Part shown: piece by piece, positions 7,961-16,823 of the stretch
Layout of the letters: each line of letters starts with the position of its first letter
How positions within the stretch are numbered: position 1 is the stretch's first letter
NCBI GenBank assembly: GCA_028280445.1
Contig: JANQLU010000042.1
Span: 1 to 64,000 of the forward strand
Direction of reading: 5' to 3'
Length of the DNA stretch: 64,000 nt
DNA from: Pirellulaceae bacterium
Lineage (GTDB): Bacteria > Planctomycetota > Planctomycetia > Pirellulales > Pirellulaceae
Program-made: the position numbers and the translations under genes
Notes under the pieces: generated by a model
Told to the model about the DNA's origin: nothing
What the model saw: the letters and a program-made list of their open reading frames with translations, nothing else
The model's database searches: none

Positions 7961-10660
7961 TCAATTGTCTTTGCGGTGAATCTGCTTCCAAAGTTTCTGA
8001 TATTGCAGTGATTTCCGATTCAATTTGACGAGGATTTTGGCATGCTCCTTCGCTTCTTCTATTTTTCCGTGTTTCAGCAATTTTGTCGCCAGCGAATATC
8101 GCACACCCCCGCTTTGAGGCCGCAACTGGACCGCGGCGGCCAAATCTTTGAGCCCACCGTCGATATCGTTCAGGGCAAATTTGACGTTTGCCGATAATTG
8201 TGTTTTTTCAAAGTCAGTGGCCGTTTTGTCTTTCAACAACTGATTGGCCTTGTTCAGCGCAGACAATCGTAACGATTCATATTCGTCTTTCTCCAAAGCC
8301 GACGCAAATTGGTAGATCAATTCAGGATTGTCTGGCAGTATCGATGTGTAAATTTTCTCATTGGGAATTTCATAAAATACCGAGCGTGTGGCCAGCAAAA
8401 TTATTTTCTTATAGCTTCTGGGATCCAGTTCCAAACATCGACGCCATTGTTCGCAAGCGTGATCGATGCGTCCTGCTTGCAAGTGCAATTTTCCAGCCGT
8501 GAATCGCAAATTGGAATTCGAGGGTGACAGTTCGACCGAGCGTCGAATGTGCTCGGCATCAAACTCAGGATTTTCGCCGATCGGTTCGAGCCGCGCCAAC
8601 AACATGTGTGTTTCCGGCTGAACGGGACGTCGACTGACGCTGCGCAGCATATATTCGCGGGCCGATACCAAATTCTGTTTAATCAAAGATGAATTTCTGC
8701 GCGTTGTCTCCAGCGCGGTGTTGCCCTGCAGGCGTGGCAAATAGATCCAGCCGTGAACGCGGTCCGTATTGGTTTCGCGCCAAAATCGTTTGGCCAGCGC
8801 GCCGTCCGTGTCGGATTCGAGAAATTTCTGGCCATTGGTAATGTCGTGAAACAACTCCAGTCGGTAGCGGTGTTGATAAAGTTGGCCAAGATGCAAATAA
8901 GCTTTGGCGTCGGGCGTTTTCAATACCTTGGGTTCTAGCCGGTCGATTTCTTGTTGCGTTTGGTCGAGCGTCAACGTCTGATAATTTTTTGCCAGCGGCC
9001 GAAATGTCGTCTGATCATACATTTCGTGAAGTCGGTAAAAATGGAGTGCGAAAAAAATCGACGCAGCAAACAAAATCATGCCGATGCCCGCGGTCAACCA
9101 ATTGGGCGAAGCAAACCGCAGCCAGGTTTTGCGTTTCAAACGTTGCGCATGCCAATGGGCATTGCCACAAAAGGTTCCGACGACCACCGCCATCGCGCAC
9201 ATATTCGCCGGCAGATACAAACCGAAATCAAAAAACGAAGCCACGGCGATACTGGAGATCACAAACAACCCGATCAATCCCGCCGCCACCGAAGCGTCAG
9301 AATTGCCGAGCCGCAAAATCTGCGAGAAACACCAGATGGCGATCCCAATCGATGTCAATAATACGAGCGCACCCAGCCATCCGGCCTCGATCAAAGTCTG
9401 GTAGTACTGGTTCTCGGCATACTCGTAGAGCGTCACTTCGCGGTCTTGGCGATATAACCGATGGACAGCGCTATAGGACCCCAAGCCAGAGCCCAACAGA
9501 CCGTACTGGCCGATCGCAGCCGACGTATCGGTCCAGTTTTGGACGCGCATTTGATCGCCAATTTTTTCCCCGGAAACCGCGTTAAACCGCTTGGCTACGT
9601 CGTCGCCAAACCCCAAATATGAAGTCGCAACAACAGTCACCAAAACGATGACAAAGAAAAATCCTAACGTGCTTTTCGGCTTGCGCGCCAATCCAAAAAA
9701 GAACAGAGTGACAAATCCACCAAAAAACAGCGAAATTGATCCGCCCCGCGAAAACGAAGCCACGACACCGATCGAAATCGTCATTGCCAAAACAATGGCA
9801 ATGAATTTCATCACTGTCAGTTGCGCGACGAAATCGTGAAAGGCCAATTGAAAACGGCGCCAGGCCGGCATTTCGCTACTGATAATCGGCTTGGGCCCGT
9901 CAGTCTTGCGCTTTTGAAGTACCAAATACACCAATCCAATGGCACAAGCAAAACAAATTAACAACAATCCCGCCGCATTGTTTCGATTGACATAAGGCCC
10001 AAACGGAACACTGAAAAATTTTGGCTTGTACAAACCAAGAATTTTTTCGTGCGGGTTGATGCGCTGGTAAATTCCATACAACGAAATCGCGGCACCATTG
10101 ACACTCATCACCCAACAAAGCGCCAACAGCCCGCCACGCGTCTTAAAAAAATAACTGCCGGTCAGCAGGCAACCCATCGCCAATACCAACAATCCTGCCT
10201 GATGTTTGGTATTGTCCACATCGATGGAAATCTTGGGTCGAACAGTCGATGCCCCGTCGCCTTGTTCAGTACTTGTGAAATTCTGATAAATCTCAGTTTG
10301 CTTAGGCGCCAGCACTTTTCCCAACGACGGATTCAATGGCACCATCTGAACAATGGCAATCAGCCAACCGACGAACACAGGAAAGAAAATGTAAGGAACC
10401 AGCCCGCGCCCCGATTTCACAAAAAAAGCAAAATCAAGCCACCAAATCGCAATCACCACCGTGATCGTGCCCAGCAACAAAAACTGGGGCAGCGAATGAA
10501 CCGAACCAAGGCACCAAGGGCCGATGATCAACATCAGCAACAACAATGAACGTCCAAATGTTCGCAGCAGCGAACTGGAATCTTCTTTCGAACGGCGAAC
10601 CGCGCGTTGCTCGCGGCGTTTGTCTTCGAGTAGATCTTTTAACGTTGCTTGTGACGACAT
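7961..10660 (-). CDS. O-antigen ligase (WaaL/Wzy_C) family protein with C-terminal TPR domain
   Basis: 899 aa from the ATG at 10660; a TTG at 10717 would add 19 residues that look unlike the family. Residues ~30-540 carry about 12 membrane spans, with a large periplasmic loop containing RVQNWTDTSAAIGQYGLLGSGLGSY and YAENQYYQTLIEAGWLGAL, the region typical of O-antigen ligases and polymerases. The C-terminal ~330 residues are helical TPR-like repeats (AKAYLHLGQLYQHRY, LRFTAGKLHLQAGRIDHACEQWRRC, GVRYSLATKLLKHGKIEEAKEH), probably periplasmic. It likely ligates or polymerises lipid-linked glycans. It sits between a small membrane protein and the WecA-like transferase on the same strand. Confidence 0.88.
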   Translation of the reverse strand: MSSQATLKDLLEDKRREQRAVRRSKEDSSSLLRTFGRSLLLLMLIIGPWCLGSVHSLPQFLLLGTITVVIAIWWLDFAFFVKSGRGLVPYIFFPVFVGWLIAIVQMVPLNPSLGKVLAPKQTEIYQNFTSTEQGDGASTVRPKISIDVDNTKHQAGLLVLAMGCLLTGSYFFKTRGGLLALCWVMSVNGAAISLYGIYQRINPHEKILGLYKPKFFSVPFGPYVNRNNAAGLLLICFACAIGLVYLVLQKRKTDGPKPIISSEMPAWRRFQLAFHDFVAQLTVMKFIAIVLAMTISIGVVASFSRGGSISLFFGGFVTLFFFGLARKPKSTLGFFFVIVLVTVVATSYLGFGDDVAKRFNAVSGEKIGDQMRVQNWTDTSAAIGQYGLLGSGLGSYSAVHRLYRQDREVTLYEYAENQYYQTLIEAGWLGALVLLTSIGIAIWCFSQILRLGNSDASVAAGLIGLFVISSIAVASFFDFGLYLPANMCAMAVVVGTFCGNAHWHAQRLKRKTWLRFASPNWLTAGIGMILFAASIFFALHFYRLHEMYDQTTFRPLAKNYQTLTLDQTQQEIDRLEPKVLKTPDAKAYLHLGQLYQHRYRLELFHDITNGQKFLESDTDGALAKRFWRETNTDRVHGWIYLPRLQGNTALETTRRNSSLIKQNLVSAREYMLRSVSRRPVQPETHMLLARLEPIGENPEFDAEHIRRSVELSPSNSNLRFTAGKLHLQAGRIDHACEQWRRCLELDPRSYKKIILLATRSVFYEIPNEKIYTSILPDNPELIYQFASALEKDEYESLRLSALNKANQLLKDKTATDFEKTQLSANVKFALNDIDGGLKDLAAAVQLRPQSGGVRYSLATKLLKHGKIEEAKEHAKILVKLNRKSLQYQKLWKQIHRKDN

Positions 10661-10719
10661 GCCAGATGCTAAATCAACGACAATAGAAATGGAAATCGCT
10701 GGATCTATCAGTCGCAAGC

Positions 10720-10751
10720 GAAAATGTTAGCGAACATTCGCTAACATTTTC
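10720..10751. repeat. perfect 14-bp inverted repeat between two polysaccharide-locus genes
   Basis: GAAAATGTTAGCGA (10720-10733), loop ACAT, and its exact complement (10738-10751). It lies between the end of the small membrane-protein gene and the start of the ligase gene, both leftward. There is no proper T tract, so it could be an operator, an mRNA-processing hairpin or a weak terminator. Confidence 0.6.
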
Positions 10752-10792
10752 ATCTTATCAATTTGGTCCAAATCTGACCACTTCAGCACGAT

Positions 10793-11071
10793 TTACTTGC
10801 GCCGTGGCAGTGAATACGTATAAATCACGATGATCGCGCCGGCCGCCAATAAACTCCATGGCATCCAGTCTTTGGGACGAAACGTCCGTTTTTGAGACAC
10901 CGACGAGACCGGCGATTGCTGGTAAGAAACCGGGGTGTAGATGTTGTCGACATTGGCAATCGCTGGTTTTGCGTCACGTTTGCTGGTCAGAACCACCTGC
11001 TCCACCACCAAACATTGTGCCCCAATAATGATCAAATTGATTCCCAATGCCAAAAAGAAAGCTCGCCACAT
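10793..11071 (-). CDS. small two-helix membrane protein of unknown function
   Basis: 92 aa with an N-terminal membrane helix (MWRAFFLALGINLIIIGAQCLVVEQ), a ~45-residue polar Pro/Ser/Gln-rich loop (SYQQSPVSSVSQKR), a second helix (WMPWSLLAAGAIIVIYTYSL) and a basic end PRRK. Both termini should be cytoplasmic. I recall similar short proteins in other planctomycetes but no function. It is upstream of the O-antigen-ligase-like gene on the same strand, separated by a perfect inverted repeat, so it may belong to the polysaccharide operon. Confidence 0.7.
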   Translation of the reverse strand: MWRAFFLALGINLIIIGAQCLVVEQVVLTSKRDAKPAIANVDNIYTPVSYQQSPVSSVSQKRTFRPKDWMPWSLLAAGAIIVIYTYSLPRRK

Positions 11072-11358
11072 TATTTTTTACCTGTCCAAGAAACCTTTGT
11101 TCACAACAAAGTCATCGGAAAGTGCTTGCAAAAGGATTAAGAAATGCCTCCAGCTTTGTTTTTCGAAAAAATCGAGCAAAGTTGTAAAATTGCCCCTAAT
11201 TCCACTGTTCGAAACATACCGCAACAACAAATGTCCACAATGTGGAACAGAATGCCGTTAATATGCTGGTGTTTTTGAAAATCGTTGCTTAACTGATACA
11301 AAGATATTTTCTTCGAACTCATTCAAAAACTCTTTCAAACCCCGAAAAATTGAGCAAA

Positions 11359-11775
11359 ATGGCAAGCGTTCAAAATCTCCCGGAAAATGCAAACGGAATG
11401 ACAACCAAAAGATCAGTTTTGTTGGTTGATGACGATCCTGAAATCGTCGAGACACTCAAATTTGCATTTTCGCGCAATGGCTACGAGGTCATTGTTGCTA
11501 GAAATGGAAACGAAGCACTTGCACTATGTGAAACCAAAAAACCAGGCTTGATGGTCCTGGACCTGATGATGCCCAAACGAAGTGGTTTTTTGGTTCTCGA
11601 AGAGCTTCGCCAAAAATCAAAAACGACGATCCCGGTAATTGTGATTACGGCCAACGAAGGAAGTCGACATCGTGAATATGTCGAGGTGTTGGGCATTAGC
11701 AGTTATTTTTGCAAACCGTTGGCCATCGAAACACTGCTCGAAGCCGCCAACGACGTGTTCGATTCACCCGAATAA
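11359..11775 (+). CDS. single-domain response regulator (CheY-like receiver)
   Basis: About 120 residues of a complete receiver domain: acidic pair in VLLVDDDPE, phospho-acceptor Asp in MVLDLMMPK, Thr in VIVITANEG and conserved Lys in YFCKPL. No output domain follows, so it should act by protein contact like CheY or Spo0F. No histidine kinase is adjacent. The start is uncertain: a TTG at 11350, ATG at 11359 and ATG at 11398 are all in frame and none has a clear ribosome binding site. It stands alone on the plus strand, followed by a dispersed palindromic repeat. Confidence 0.88.
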   Translation: MASVQNLPENANGMTTKRSVLLVDDDPEIVETLKFAFSRNGYEVIVARNGNEALALCETKKPGLMVLDLMMPKRSGFLVLEELRQKSKTTIPVIVITANEGSRHREYVEVLGISSYFCKPLAIETLLEAANDVFDSPE

Positions 11776-11791
11776 TTTGCTGCCTGATCCC

Positions 11792-11928
11792 GTGAACGGC
11801 AAAGCGCCGGGAGGGCGAGGCTCCCGCCGAGCCTAATCCTGTGAGCGGTAAGGCGCTAGCCGCTGGTCCGAAGTACAAACGTGCGCCACACGCGCTAACG
11901 AACCGGCGGCTAGCGCCTTGCCGCTCAC
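11792..11928. repeat. dispersed palindromic repeat (GCTAGCGCCTTGCCGCTCAC family)
   Basis: The arms GTGAGCGGTAAGGCGCTAGC (from 11841) and GCTAGCGCCTTGCCGCTCAC (to 11928) are near-perfect complements. A third related arm at 11792 precedes a small GC hairpin, GGGAGGGCGAGGCTCCCGCC. The same parts recur in inverted order at 63821-63945. No coding frame is plausible here, and the rest of 11929-12038 shows nothing recognisable. Confidence 0.85.
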
Positions 11929-12038
11929 AATATTGAACAAGGGATCGGGAGTCTTTTCATCGCCCGAATCGCTATCGGACAACCTGCACGATACGCTTTA
12001 TCCGCAGTTTGAAAAAAAGTTTTGTTGGATAATGGCAC

Positions 12039-12066
12039 AAAAAAAGCGACCGGTTCGTGGTCGCTT
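12039..12066 (-). terminator. Rho-independent terminator of csrA
   Basis: On the minus strand AGCGACC pairs with GGTCGCT across a 7-nt loop and is followed by seven T residues. It lies 26 nt past the csrA stop codon. Confidence 0.85.
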
Positions 12067-12091
12067 TGCTTCAATCGATTGTTATGTTTGT

Positions 12092-12307
12092 TCAGTGTCC
12101 GATATCTCTCGTTTCCGATGCCCCTAAATTACTAGCCTTGCGATTTTCGCGTTTGATGGCTTCATAAACTTCTTGACGATGGACGGGGATTTCTTGTGGC
12201 GCGTCGATCCCCAGACGCACTTTGTCTCCACGAATATCGACGACCGTAATCACGACGTCATCTCCTATCATTATACTCTCATCACGATGTCGCGATAAAA
12301 CCAGCAT
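12092..12307 (-). CDS. csrA: carbon storage regulator CsrA
   Basis: 71 aa, the usual CsrA length. The core MLVLSRHRDESIMIGDDVVITVVDIRGDKVRLGI is unmistakable: N-terminal LxLSR and the VRLGIDAP strand that form the RNA-binding edges of the dimer. GGAG sits 6 nt before the ATG. CsrA binds GGA motifs in 5' leaders and represses translation, for flagellin among others. The fliW gene lies 280 nt upstream on the same strand; FliW is the known protein antagonist of CsrA, so this is the classic FliW-CsrA switch. A terminator follows directly. The spacer 12308-12586 shows no gene. Confidence 0.97.
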   Translation of the reverse strand: MLVLSRHRDESIMIGDDVVITVVDIRGDKVRLGIDAPQEIPVHRQEVYEAIKRENRKASNLGASETRDIGH

Positions 12308-12586
12308 TAGAGGCTCCTTCGGTCAATTCAAAACGGCCGATCGATTCCTTCAAATTCGGACGATAGAACTGCCAGGTAAATCATTAAGCTGGGTTGGTAT
12401 CCATACACAACCGGGCTGACAAACTGAACAATTAAAAAATTGCTTTAACTGCGTACGTGTAACATCGGCGCACATTTGTCAAAAGGAAAGAGAAAACGAA
12501 ACCCGGACGGTTATGCCAAGAGGATCGATCATGCAAACACTTTCGATCAACCAAGAGAAACTGTCGGCGATCGATGGTTCGCAAAA

Positions 12587-13027
12587 TTATGCGCTTTGCC
12601 TCAGGTTATTTGGCAGCGTTGAAAGTTCATATTGAACCGGCTGCGAATCGACCGTCACGATTTGAGCTCCCATCCGCCGGTCGAGATTAATAATTAATGG
12701 TGCCCGCAAATTGAGTGTCAATGCATCATCGTCTCGTGAAACAACACTCAACACAAACGCTTGTTCGCCCGAGGTCAATTGCAATAGTTCAACGTCCTTG
12801 GGATTCAATCGGACTTGATACGACGGCACAAATCGTCGTGGAGAAACAACTGGCATCGCGATTTTTGGAAACTGCATACTTTGCAACCAGGCCAACGAAG
12901 AATTGTCACCATCTCCCAGGATCACCCAGTGCTGGCAATCTTCGAAACCTAACAATCCATTGCGAAAAAACACGATATCATCGGCTTCAATTTGCACAGT
13001 TCCAAAACGGCTGGTTTCAATTTTCAT
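12587..13027 (-). CDS. fliW: flagellar assembly factor FliW
   Basis: 146 aa from the ATG at 13027, which fits the family length; a longer in-frame start at 13093 adds 22 unlike residues. Family motifs are visible: MKIETSRFGTVQIE at the start, FRNGLLGFEDCQHWVIL, LAWLQSMQFP and FVLSVVSRDDDALTLNLRAPLIIN. FliW binds CsrA and relieves repression until it is captured by flagellin, which couples flagellin synthesis to secretion. Placement upstream of csrA on the same strand supports the call. No other flagellar gene is present in this window. Confidence 0.95.
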   Translation of the reverse strand: MKIETSRFGTVQIEADDIVFFRNGLLGFEDCQHWVILGDGDNSSLAWLQSMQFPKIAMPVVSPRRFVPSYQVRLNPKDVELLQLTSGEQAFVLSVVSRDDDALTLNLRAPLIINLDRRMGAQIVTVDSQPVQYELSTLPNNLRQSA

Positions 13028-13192
13028 CTCACGGCGACCTGAGTATGGGTATCGTAGGTGGGATTCCGTCTCTTTTTGAATCGGTTCCCCCACGTGTTGG
13101 GATTCAGCAAATCCAACATGATTTAAGAAATCACAACAATTGACTCAAGTGCTAGGACCGTGTTCAGCTAGCATCCCGGCAATTGACCGTTT

Positions 13193-14239
13193 TCAACCTT
13201 CGGATTCGTTGCTGTCAACGTGCTCTTCATTCGATTCGCCGACAGTCGCTTCGGCAACTTGCTGCTGAATTTTTTTCGAGATACTCGACCCTTCGATCGT
13301 GTTTCGCACTTGCTGATGTGGAGGAATCACAACGCCGCAACTCACGCAAAATTGAATCGCCTGGTCGATGGTGATATTCAGATCGATCGTTTCGCTCTTG
13401 GGTACGGTAATAGTAAAACCTGTCGCCGGCATCGGACTGGTCGGCATCAAGACGCTCAACACCGGCTCGTTGGCCGCTGTTCGAATATCCAGAAAACTCT
13501 CTCCGGTAACAAACCCCATCGACCAAACGCCTTTGCGCGGATACTGCACAGCAACCACGCGCGTATATTGAATCTCACTTTCGCTAAATGCAAAATCGGT
13601 TACCTGTTTAACCGACGAATAAACATTGCGAATGATCGGCACTCGATTGATCAACGACTCGATATACGACCAAGCCATTTTACCTGCACCGGCCGCGAAC
13701 AGTTTTCCAATCAAGTACAGCGCGATAATAAATAGCGCCACGAACAATGGAATAATATATTGCCGCTGCAAGTATCGCAGTTGAACGTATCGATGATAGT
13801 AGGCTTTGGCCGTTGTCGGTTTTTCATCGCCTGGATTTTGCTCGACACGATCCACGATTTCCCATGGAATATAAGTCTTGTTAACCTTGACCATCGGGCC
13901 AGTCGAAGATTGAAAAATAACATGATCGCCATCGTGCACCACACGGGACTGACCGTCCTGAATCGACGCAATTTCTTCGTTGATCCCTTTTTCGTCACGG
14001 ATATCGGCCACGAAAAAAACGATTCCGTGCCGCAACGTCGCTTCGATCGGGCTGAAAATATAACCGTCAATCGTCTTCCAGGCCCACACAAACAAAACCA
14101 GCGTCAACAACGGCGGCATCAAAACAGCTAATCCGCGCAACAACGCTTTACGAACGGGAGCCAACGAGGCGCTCAACCAACCTCGTTCATTTTCTTTATT
14201 TGAATCTTCGACTTTGGGAGTATTATCAGACATCGACAT
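13193..14239 (-). CDS. DUF502 family membrane protein
   Basis: 348 aa. The first helix region (KALLRGLAVLMPPLLTLVLFVWAWKTIDGYIFSPI) and the later NRVPIIRNVYSSVKQVTDF and VLMPTSPMPATGFTITVPKSE segments match the DUF502 family of two-helix inner-membrane proteins. A second membrane segment lies near YIIPLFVALFIIALYLIG. A ~70-residue charged insertion between the helices (DEKGINEEIASIQDG...) is longer than in short members. The C-terminal ~40 residues are polar and acidic. The biochemical role is unknown. The neighbours (ComF-like upstream, FliW downstream) do not point to a pathway. Confidence 0.88.
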   Translation of the reverse strand: MSMSDNTPKVEDSNKENERGWLSASLAPVRKALLRGLAVLMPPLLTLVLFVWAWKTIDGYIFSPIEATLRHGIVFFVADIRDEKGINEEIASIQDGQSRVVHDGDHVIFQSSTGPMVKVNKTYIPWEIVDRVEQNPGDEKPTTAKAYYHRYVQLRYLQRQYIIPLFVALFIIALYLIGKLFAAGAGKMAWSYIESLINRVPIIRNVYSSVKQVTDFAFSESEIQYTRVVAVQYPRKGVWSMGFVTGESFLDIRTAANEPVLSVLMPTSPMPATGFTITVPKSETIDLNITIDQAIQFCVSCGVVIPPHQQVRNTIEGSSISKKIQQQVAEATVGESNEEHVDSNESEG

Positions 14240-14391
14240 TAAGGGGATTTTGCGTCCAAGCGAACAATGTGTCGAAACATTTTACCGGTCTGCCATGTTT
14301 CGTGGCAAAGGAGATTTTCACGTAATCATAGGGCGCCGGATAAAAAAAGTATTGCTTTTTTAAGTAGATTTTGATTTCAGGTGTGATTTTT

Positions 14392-15135
14392 TTAATAAAT
14401 CCCGACTCCGCGTGCAATGGTTGCCACAAAGACCGTTTTTGCACCCGATCGATACAGCGCCTTGGCCGCCGCGCTGGCCGTGGCACCTGAGGTCATGACA
14501 TCGTCGACAATCAACAATATGTGATCGGCCAGATCAATTCGAGTTCGCACTGAAACAGCCGACTCCAGGTTGGCAAATCGTTGACCCACCGACAATCGCC
14601 CCTGCTTTTTCGTGACACGATTGTACTCCAGCGCGTCGTCAACCAACGGCAAACCGGTGACATCAGCCACACCTTCGGCAATCATTTCTGCCACATTTTC
14701 TTTCGGTAACAACGATCGCCTCCACTGAACAGGAATATAGACCAATGCCGTCAAGGCGTCAAAAAATTCAGCATGGCAAACCTCTTGTTGCGCCAACAAC
14801 CGCCCCATTTGCCGCGCCGCACTACCCTGCCCTCGACGTTTCAAATTCAAAACCGCTTGACGCAATTGATTCTGATAGTTGCCGAGGCTGATCGCTCGCT
14901 CAAAATGCCACCGATTCGGTCGGCACACACGACATTGATCTTCAAACGTCAATGGAATTTTCCCGCGGGCACCACATCGATGACAAACCTGTAATTGCCT
15001 GTCCCGGATATCGTCGCGACAGGGATCACAAACCAATATTGTTTTCTCATCATCTCGCGTCGTCATCTCGCACTCACAAACCACGCAACACGGTGGAAAA
15101 ATGAGGTTCGCAAGCTTTTGACGCAGTCTCAACAT
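14392..15135 (-). CDS. comF: ComF family phosphoribosyltransferase-like protein
   Basis: 247 aa from the ATG at 15135 (a TTG three codons upstream is also possible). It has the ComF layout: N-terminal zinc-binding cysteines (CCVVCECE, CDPC, CHRCG, CRVC), then a phosphoribosyltransferase fold with the PRPP loop ILLIVDDVMTSGATASAAA. YIPVQWRRSLLPKENVAEMIAEG and QGRLSVGQRFANL match the family pattern, with some drift. Members act in natural transformation in Bacillus and in DNA-related roles elsewhere; the substrate is unknown. It stands alone; no competence genes are visible nearby. Confidence 0.88.
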   Translation of the reverse strand: MLRLRQKLANLIFPPCCVVCECEMTTRDDEKTILVCDPCRDDIRDRQLQVCHRCGARGKIPLTFEDQCRVCRPNRWHFERAISLGNYQNQLRQAVLNLKRRGQGSAARQMGRLLAQQEVCHAEFFDALTALVYIPVQWRRSLLPKENVAEMIAEGVADVTGLPLVDDALEYNRVTKKQGRLSVGQRFANLESAVSVRTRIDLADHILLIVDDVMTSGATASAAAKALYRSGAKTVFVATIARGVGIY

Positions 15136-15144
15136 CACGGCCAA

Positions 15145-15593
15145 TCGGTAAAAAATGGTAGGTGGTGTTATTAACGCGGAAAATCATAACCCGAAACGTG
15201 AGTGATGTGCGGGAAAACATGGTCCCTCACTCACTAGGAAAATTTCATGGTTTGCTACAAGTTCCTGTGTGGTATTCATTTGTGACTGATACAAGCACGA
15301 AGCGCGAGCAAGTGGTTTGACCGCGCAAAACCACTCGCTCGCGCTTCGTGCTCGTAAGATTCGAGGTAATCCATGAAAATTTCCTATCACGTTTCGCGCT
15401 TACGATTTCATTACCAACACACCAAAAAAAAATGCTGGCAACCAGAGATCCCTCGATTTTTAACATAGAAATGAACCGTTTTTCAATCACCTGCGTTTTC
15501 CAGTACAGTTTCGGCAAACTGGCATCAACACAAAACAGGTCGATTGATACAATTCGCGACGGTAACGGATCCAATTGCTTGCATCGGCAGATC
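15145..15593. repeat. intergenic region with a dispersed palindrome (AGCACGAAGCGCGAGC family)
   Basis: Between the divergent ComF-like and LptF-like genes. Arms at 15291-15318 and 15328-15355 pair over 28 bp (ACAAGCACGAAGCGCGAGC...). The ~50 nt to the left (from AATTTCATGGTTTG) are also related to the left flank of the copy at 20145-20213, so the repeat unit is longer than the palindrome. A small inverted motif (GTGAGTGA...TCACTCAC) lies at 15198-15235. No gene is credible. Confidence 0.75.
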
Positions 15594-16718
15594 ATGACAA
15601 TTTTCGATTGGTACATTTTACGACTTTTCGCCAAAATCTTTTTGGTGTGCTTTGTGTCAATCGCTGGATTGTTCATCGTCGTTCACGTATTTACGAACTT
15701 CGAGGAAATGAACACCAACACCCAATTAGTGGGCGGTGTTGTCGAGATCGCACGGCAATTTTACCTGCCGCGATTGGCACTGTTTTTTGACCAAATGGCG
15801 CCGTTGCTGATTCTGGTCGCAGCCATCTTTGCTTTTACCTTGCTGCAACGAAACAACGAAACCATCGCGCTCGAAGCCGGCGGCGTATCAAAAGCCAGAA
15901 TTGCTCGACCCCTGTTTTTTGGCGCCATCGCACTCATCGCGCTGAGTGTCTTGAATCGAGAATTCATTTTGCCAAAACATCGGCAAAGCTTGGCCAGGAC
16001 AGCGCAAACTTGGTCAGACAACCAGGAACGTCCACTCCCGTTTCAAATTGACTACGCCACGGGAATTGTCGTTCGTGGAAACAAAGTCATTCCGGCAAAA
16101 CAAACCATCATCGAACCTGAGTTTCAAATACCGACGGGAAAGGGGTCCGCCAGTTCATTGGTTGCTGCAGAACTGGCAACATTTAAATCCCAAAACAAAA
16201 ATCATCCCAAAGGTTACCTGTTCCAAGGTGTGACCCAGGAGGTTAACAGCTCGGTGGACTCAGAAAATCAACACTCGATTTACGCCCCCGACGAGTTCAA
16301 TTGGTTGGCTCACGACCAATGTTTTGTTCCCTGTGGCCTATCGGTCGATCAAATTGTTTACGGCCGACAAATGCAACGATATTCCGGTCTTCCTCAACTC
16401 ATTCGCCAAGCCAAAAACCCCAGCGTCGATTTCAGCAATCAGCAAAAAGTTGAAATTCATGCGCGGATCGTTCGCCCCTTGATGGATCTGTCCATTTTGA
16501 TGATCGGTCTGCCCCTGGTAATTTCGCGTCGCGAGCGAAACTTGTTTTTCTCGGCCGCCGTCTGCCTGTCGGTGGTGATCTTTTTGCAACTGTCGTTGTT
16601 CGGATTTCATTCGTTAGGTGCGATGCGAATGATCAAAAGTGCTGCAATCGCCGCCTGGGCACCGCTGATGATTTTCTTTCCCTGGGCTTATGCATCATTG
16701 CAGAAACTCAAAAACTAA
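15594..16718 (+). CDS. LptF/LptG family permease (YjgP/YjgQ)
   Basis: 375 aa from the ATG at 15594, chosen because the family N-terminus MTIFDWYILRLFAKIFLVCFVSIAGLF starts there; the upstream part of the open frame is repeat DNA. Six membrane spans are visible, three before and three after a ~150-residue periplasmic beta-rich domain, as in LptF and LptG. The helix-end motif LLQRNNETIALEAGGVSKARIARPLF is the coupling region that contacts the ATPase LptB. With LptB and C it would extract lipopolysaccharide or another lipid from the inner membrane. The partner permease is not adjacent. The stop lies 2 nt before a dispersed palindrome. Confidence 0.9.
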   Translation: MTIFDWYILRLFAKIFLVCFVSIAGLFIVVHVFTNFEEMNTNTQLVGGVVEIARQFYLPRLALFFDQMAPLLILVAAIFAFTLLQRNNETIALEAGGVSKARIARPLFFGAIALIALSVLNREFILPKHRQSLARTAQTWSDNQERPLPFQIDYATGIVVRGNKVIPAKQTIIEPEFQIPTGKGSASSLVAAELATFKSQNKNHPKGYLFQGVTQEVNSSVDSENQHSIYAPDEFNWLAHDQCFVPCGLSVDQIVYGRQMQRYSGLPQLIRQAKNPSVDFSNQQKVEIHARIVRPLMDLSILMIGLPLVISRRERNLFFSAAVCLSVVIFLQLSLFGFHSLGAMRMIKSAAIAAWAPLMIFFPWAYASLQKLKN

Positions 16719-16823
16719 GCAGGGCCGGTTCCCACCGGCCAATTCAACAAAAACGGCCGGTGGGAACCGGCCCTACTCAACAAATCCAATTCAACAAAAA
16801 CGGCCGATAGGAACTGGCCCTAC
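16719..16823. repeat. three arms of the GGGCCGGTTCCCACCGGCC palindrome between convergent genes
   Basis: A left arm at 16719-16740, its complement at 16754-16776 and a degenerate third arm at 16801-16823 (CGGCCGATAGGAACTGGCCC). The third arm ends in CTAC, whose complement supplies the TAG stop of the suhB-like gene at 16820-16822. It fills the whole gap between convergent genes and could stop transcription from both sides. Confidence 0.9.

Noticed and set aside
11792..11928. Insertion sequence remnant
   Set aside because: No transposase fragment in any frame; the structure is a short dispersed palindrome seen again at the window end.
14226..14486. 86-aa frame overlapping the end of the ComF-like gene
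   Set aside because: It overlaps the ComF C-terminus in another frame and has no family features or ribosome binding site.
15348..15593. N-terminal 82 residues of the open LptF frame
   Set aside because: They are encoded by repeat DNA, and the family N-terminus starts exactly at the ATG at 15594.
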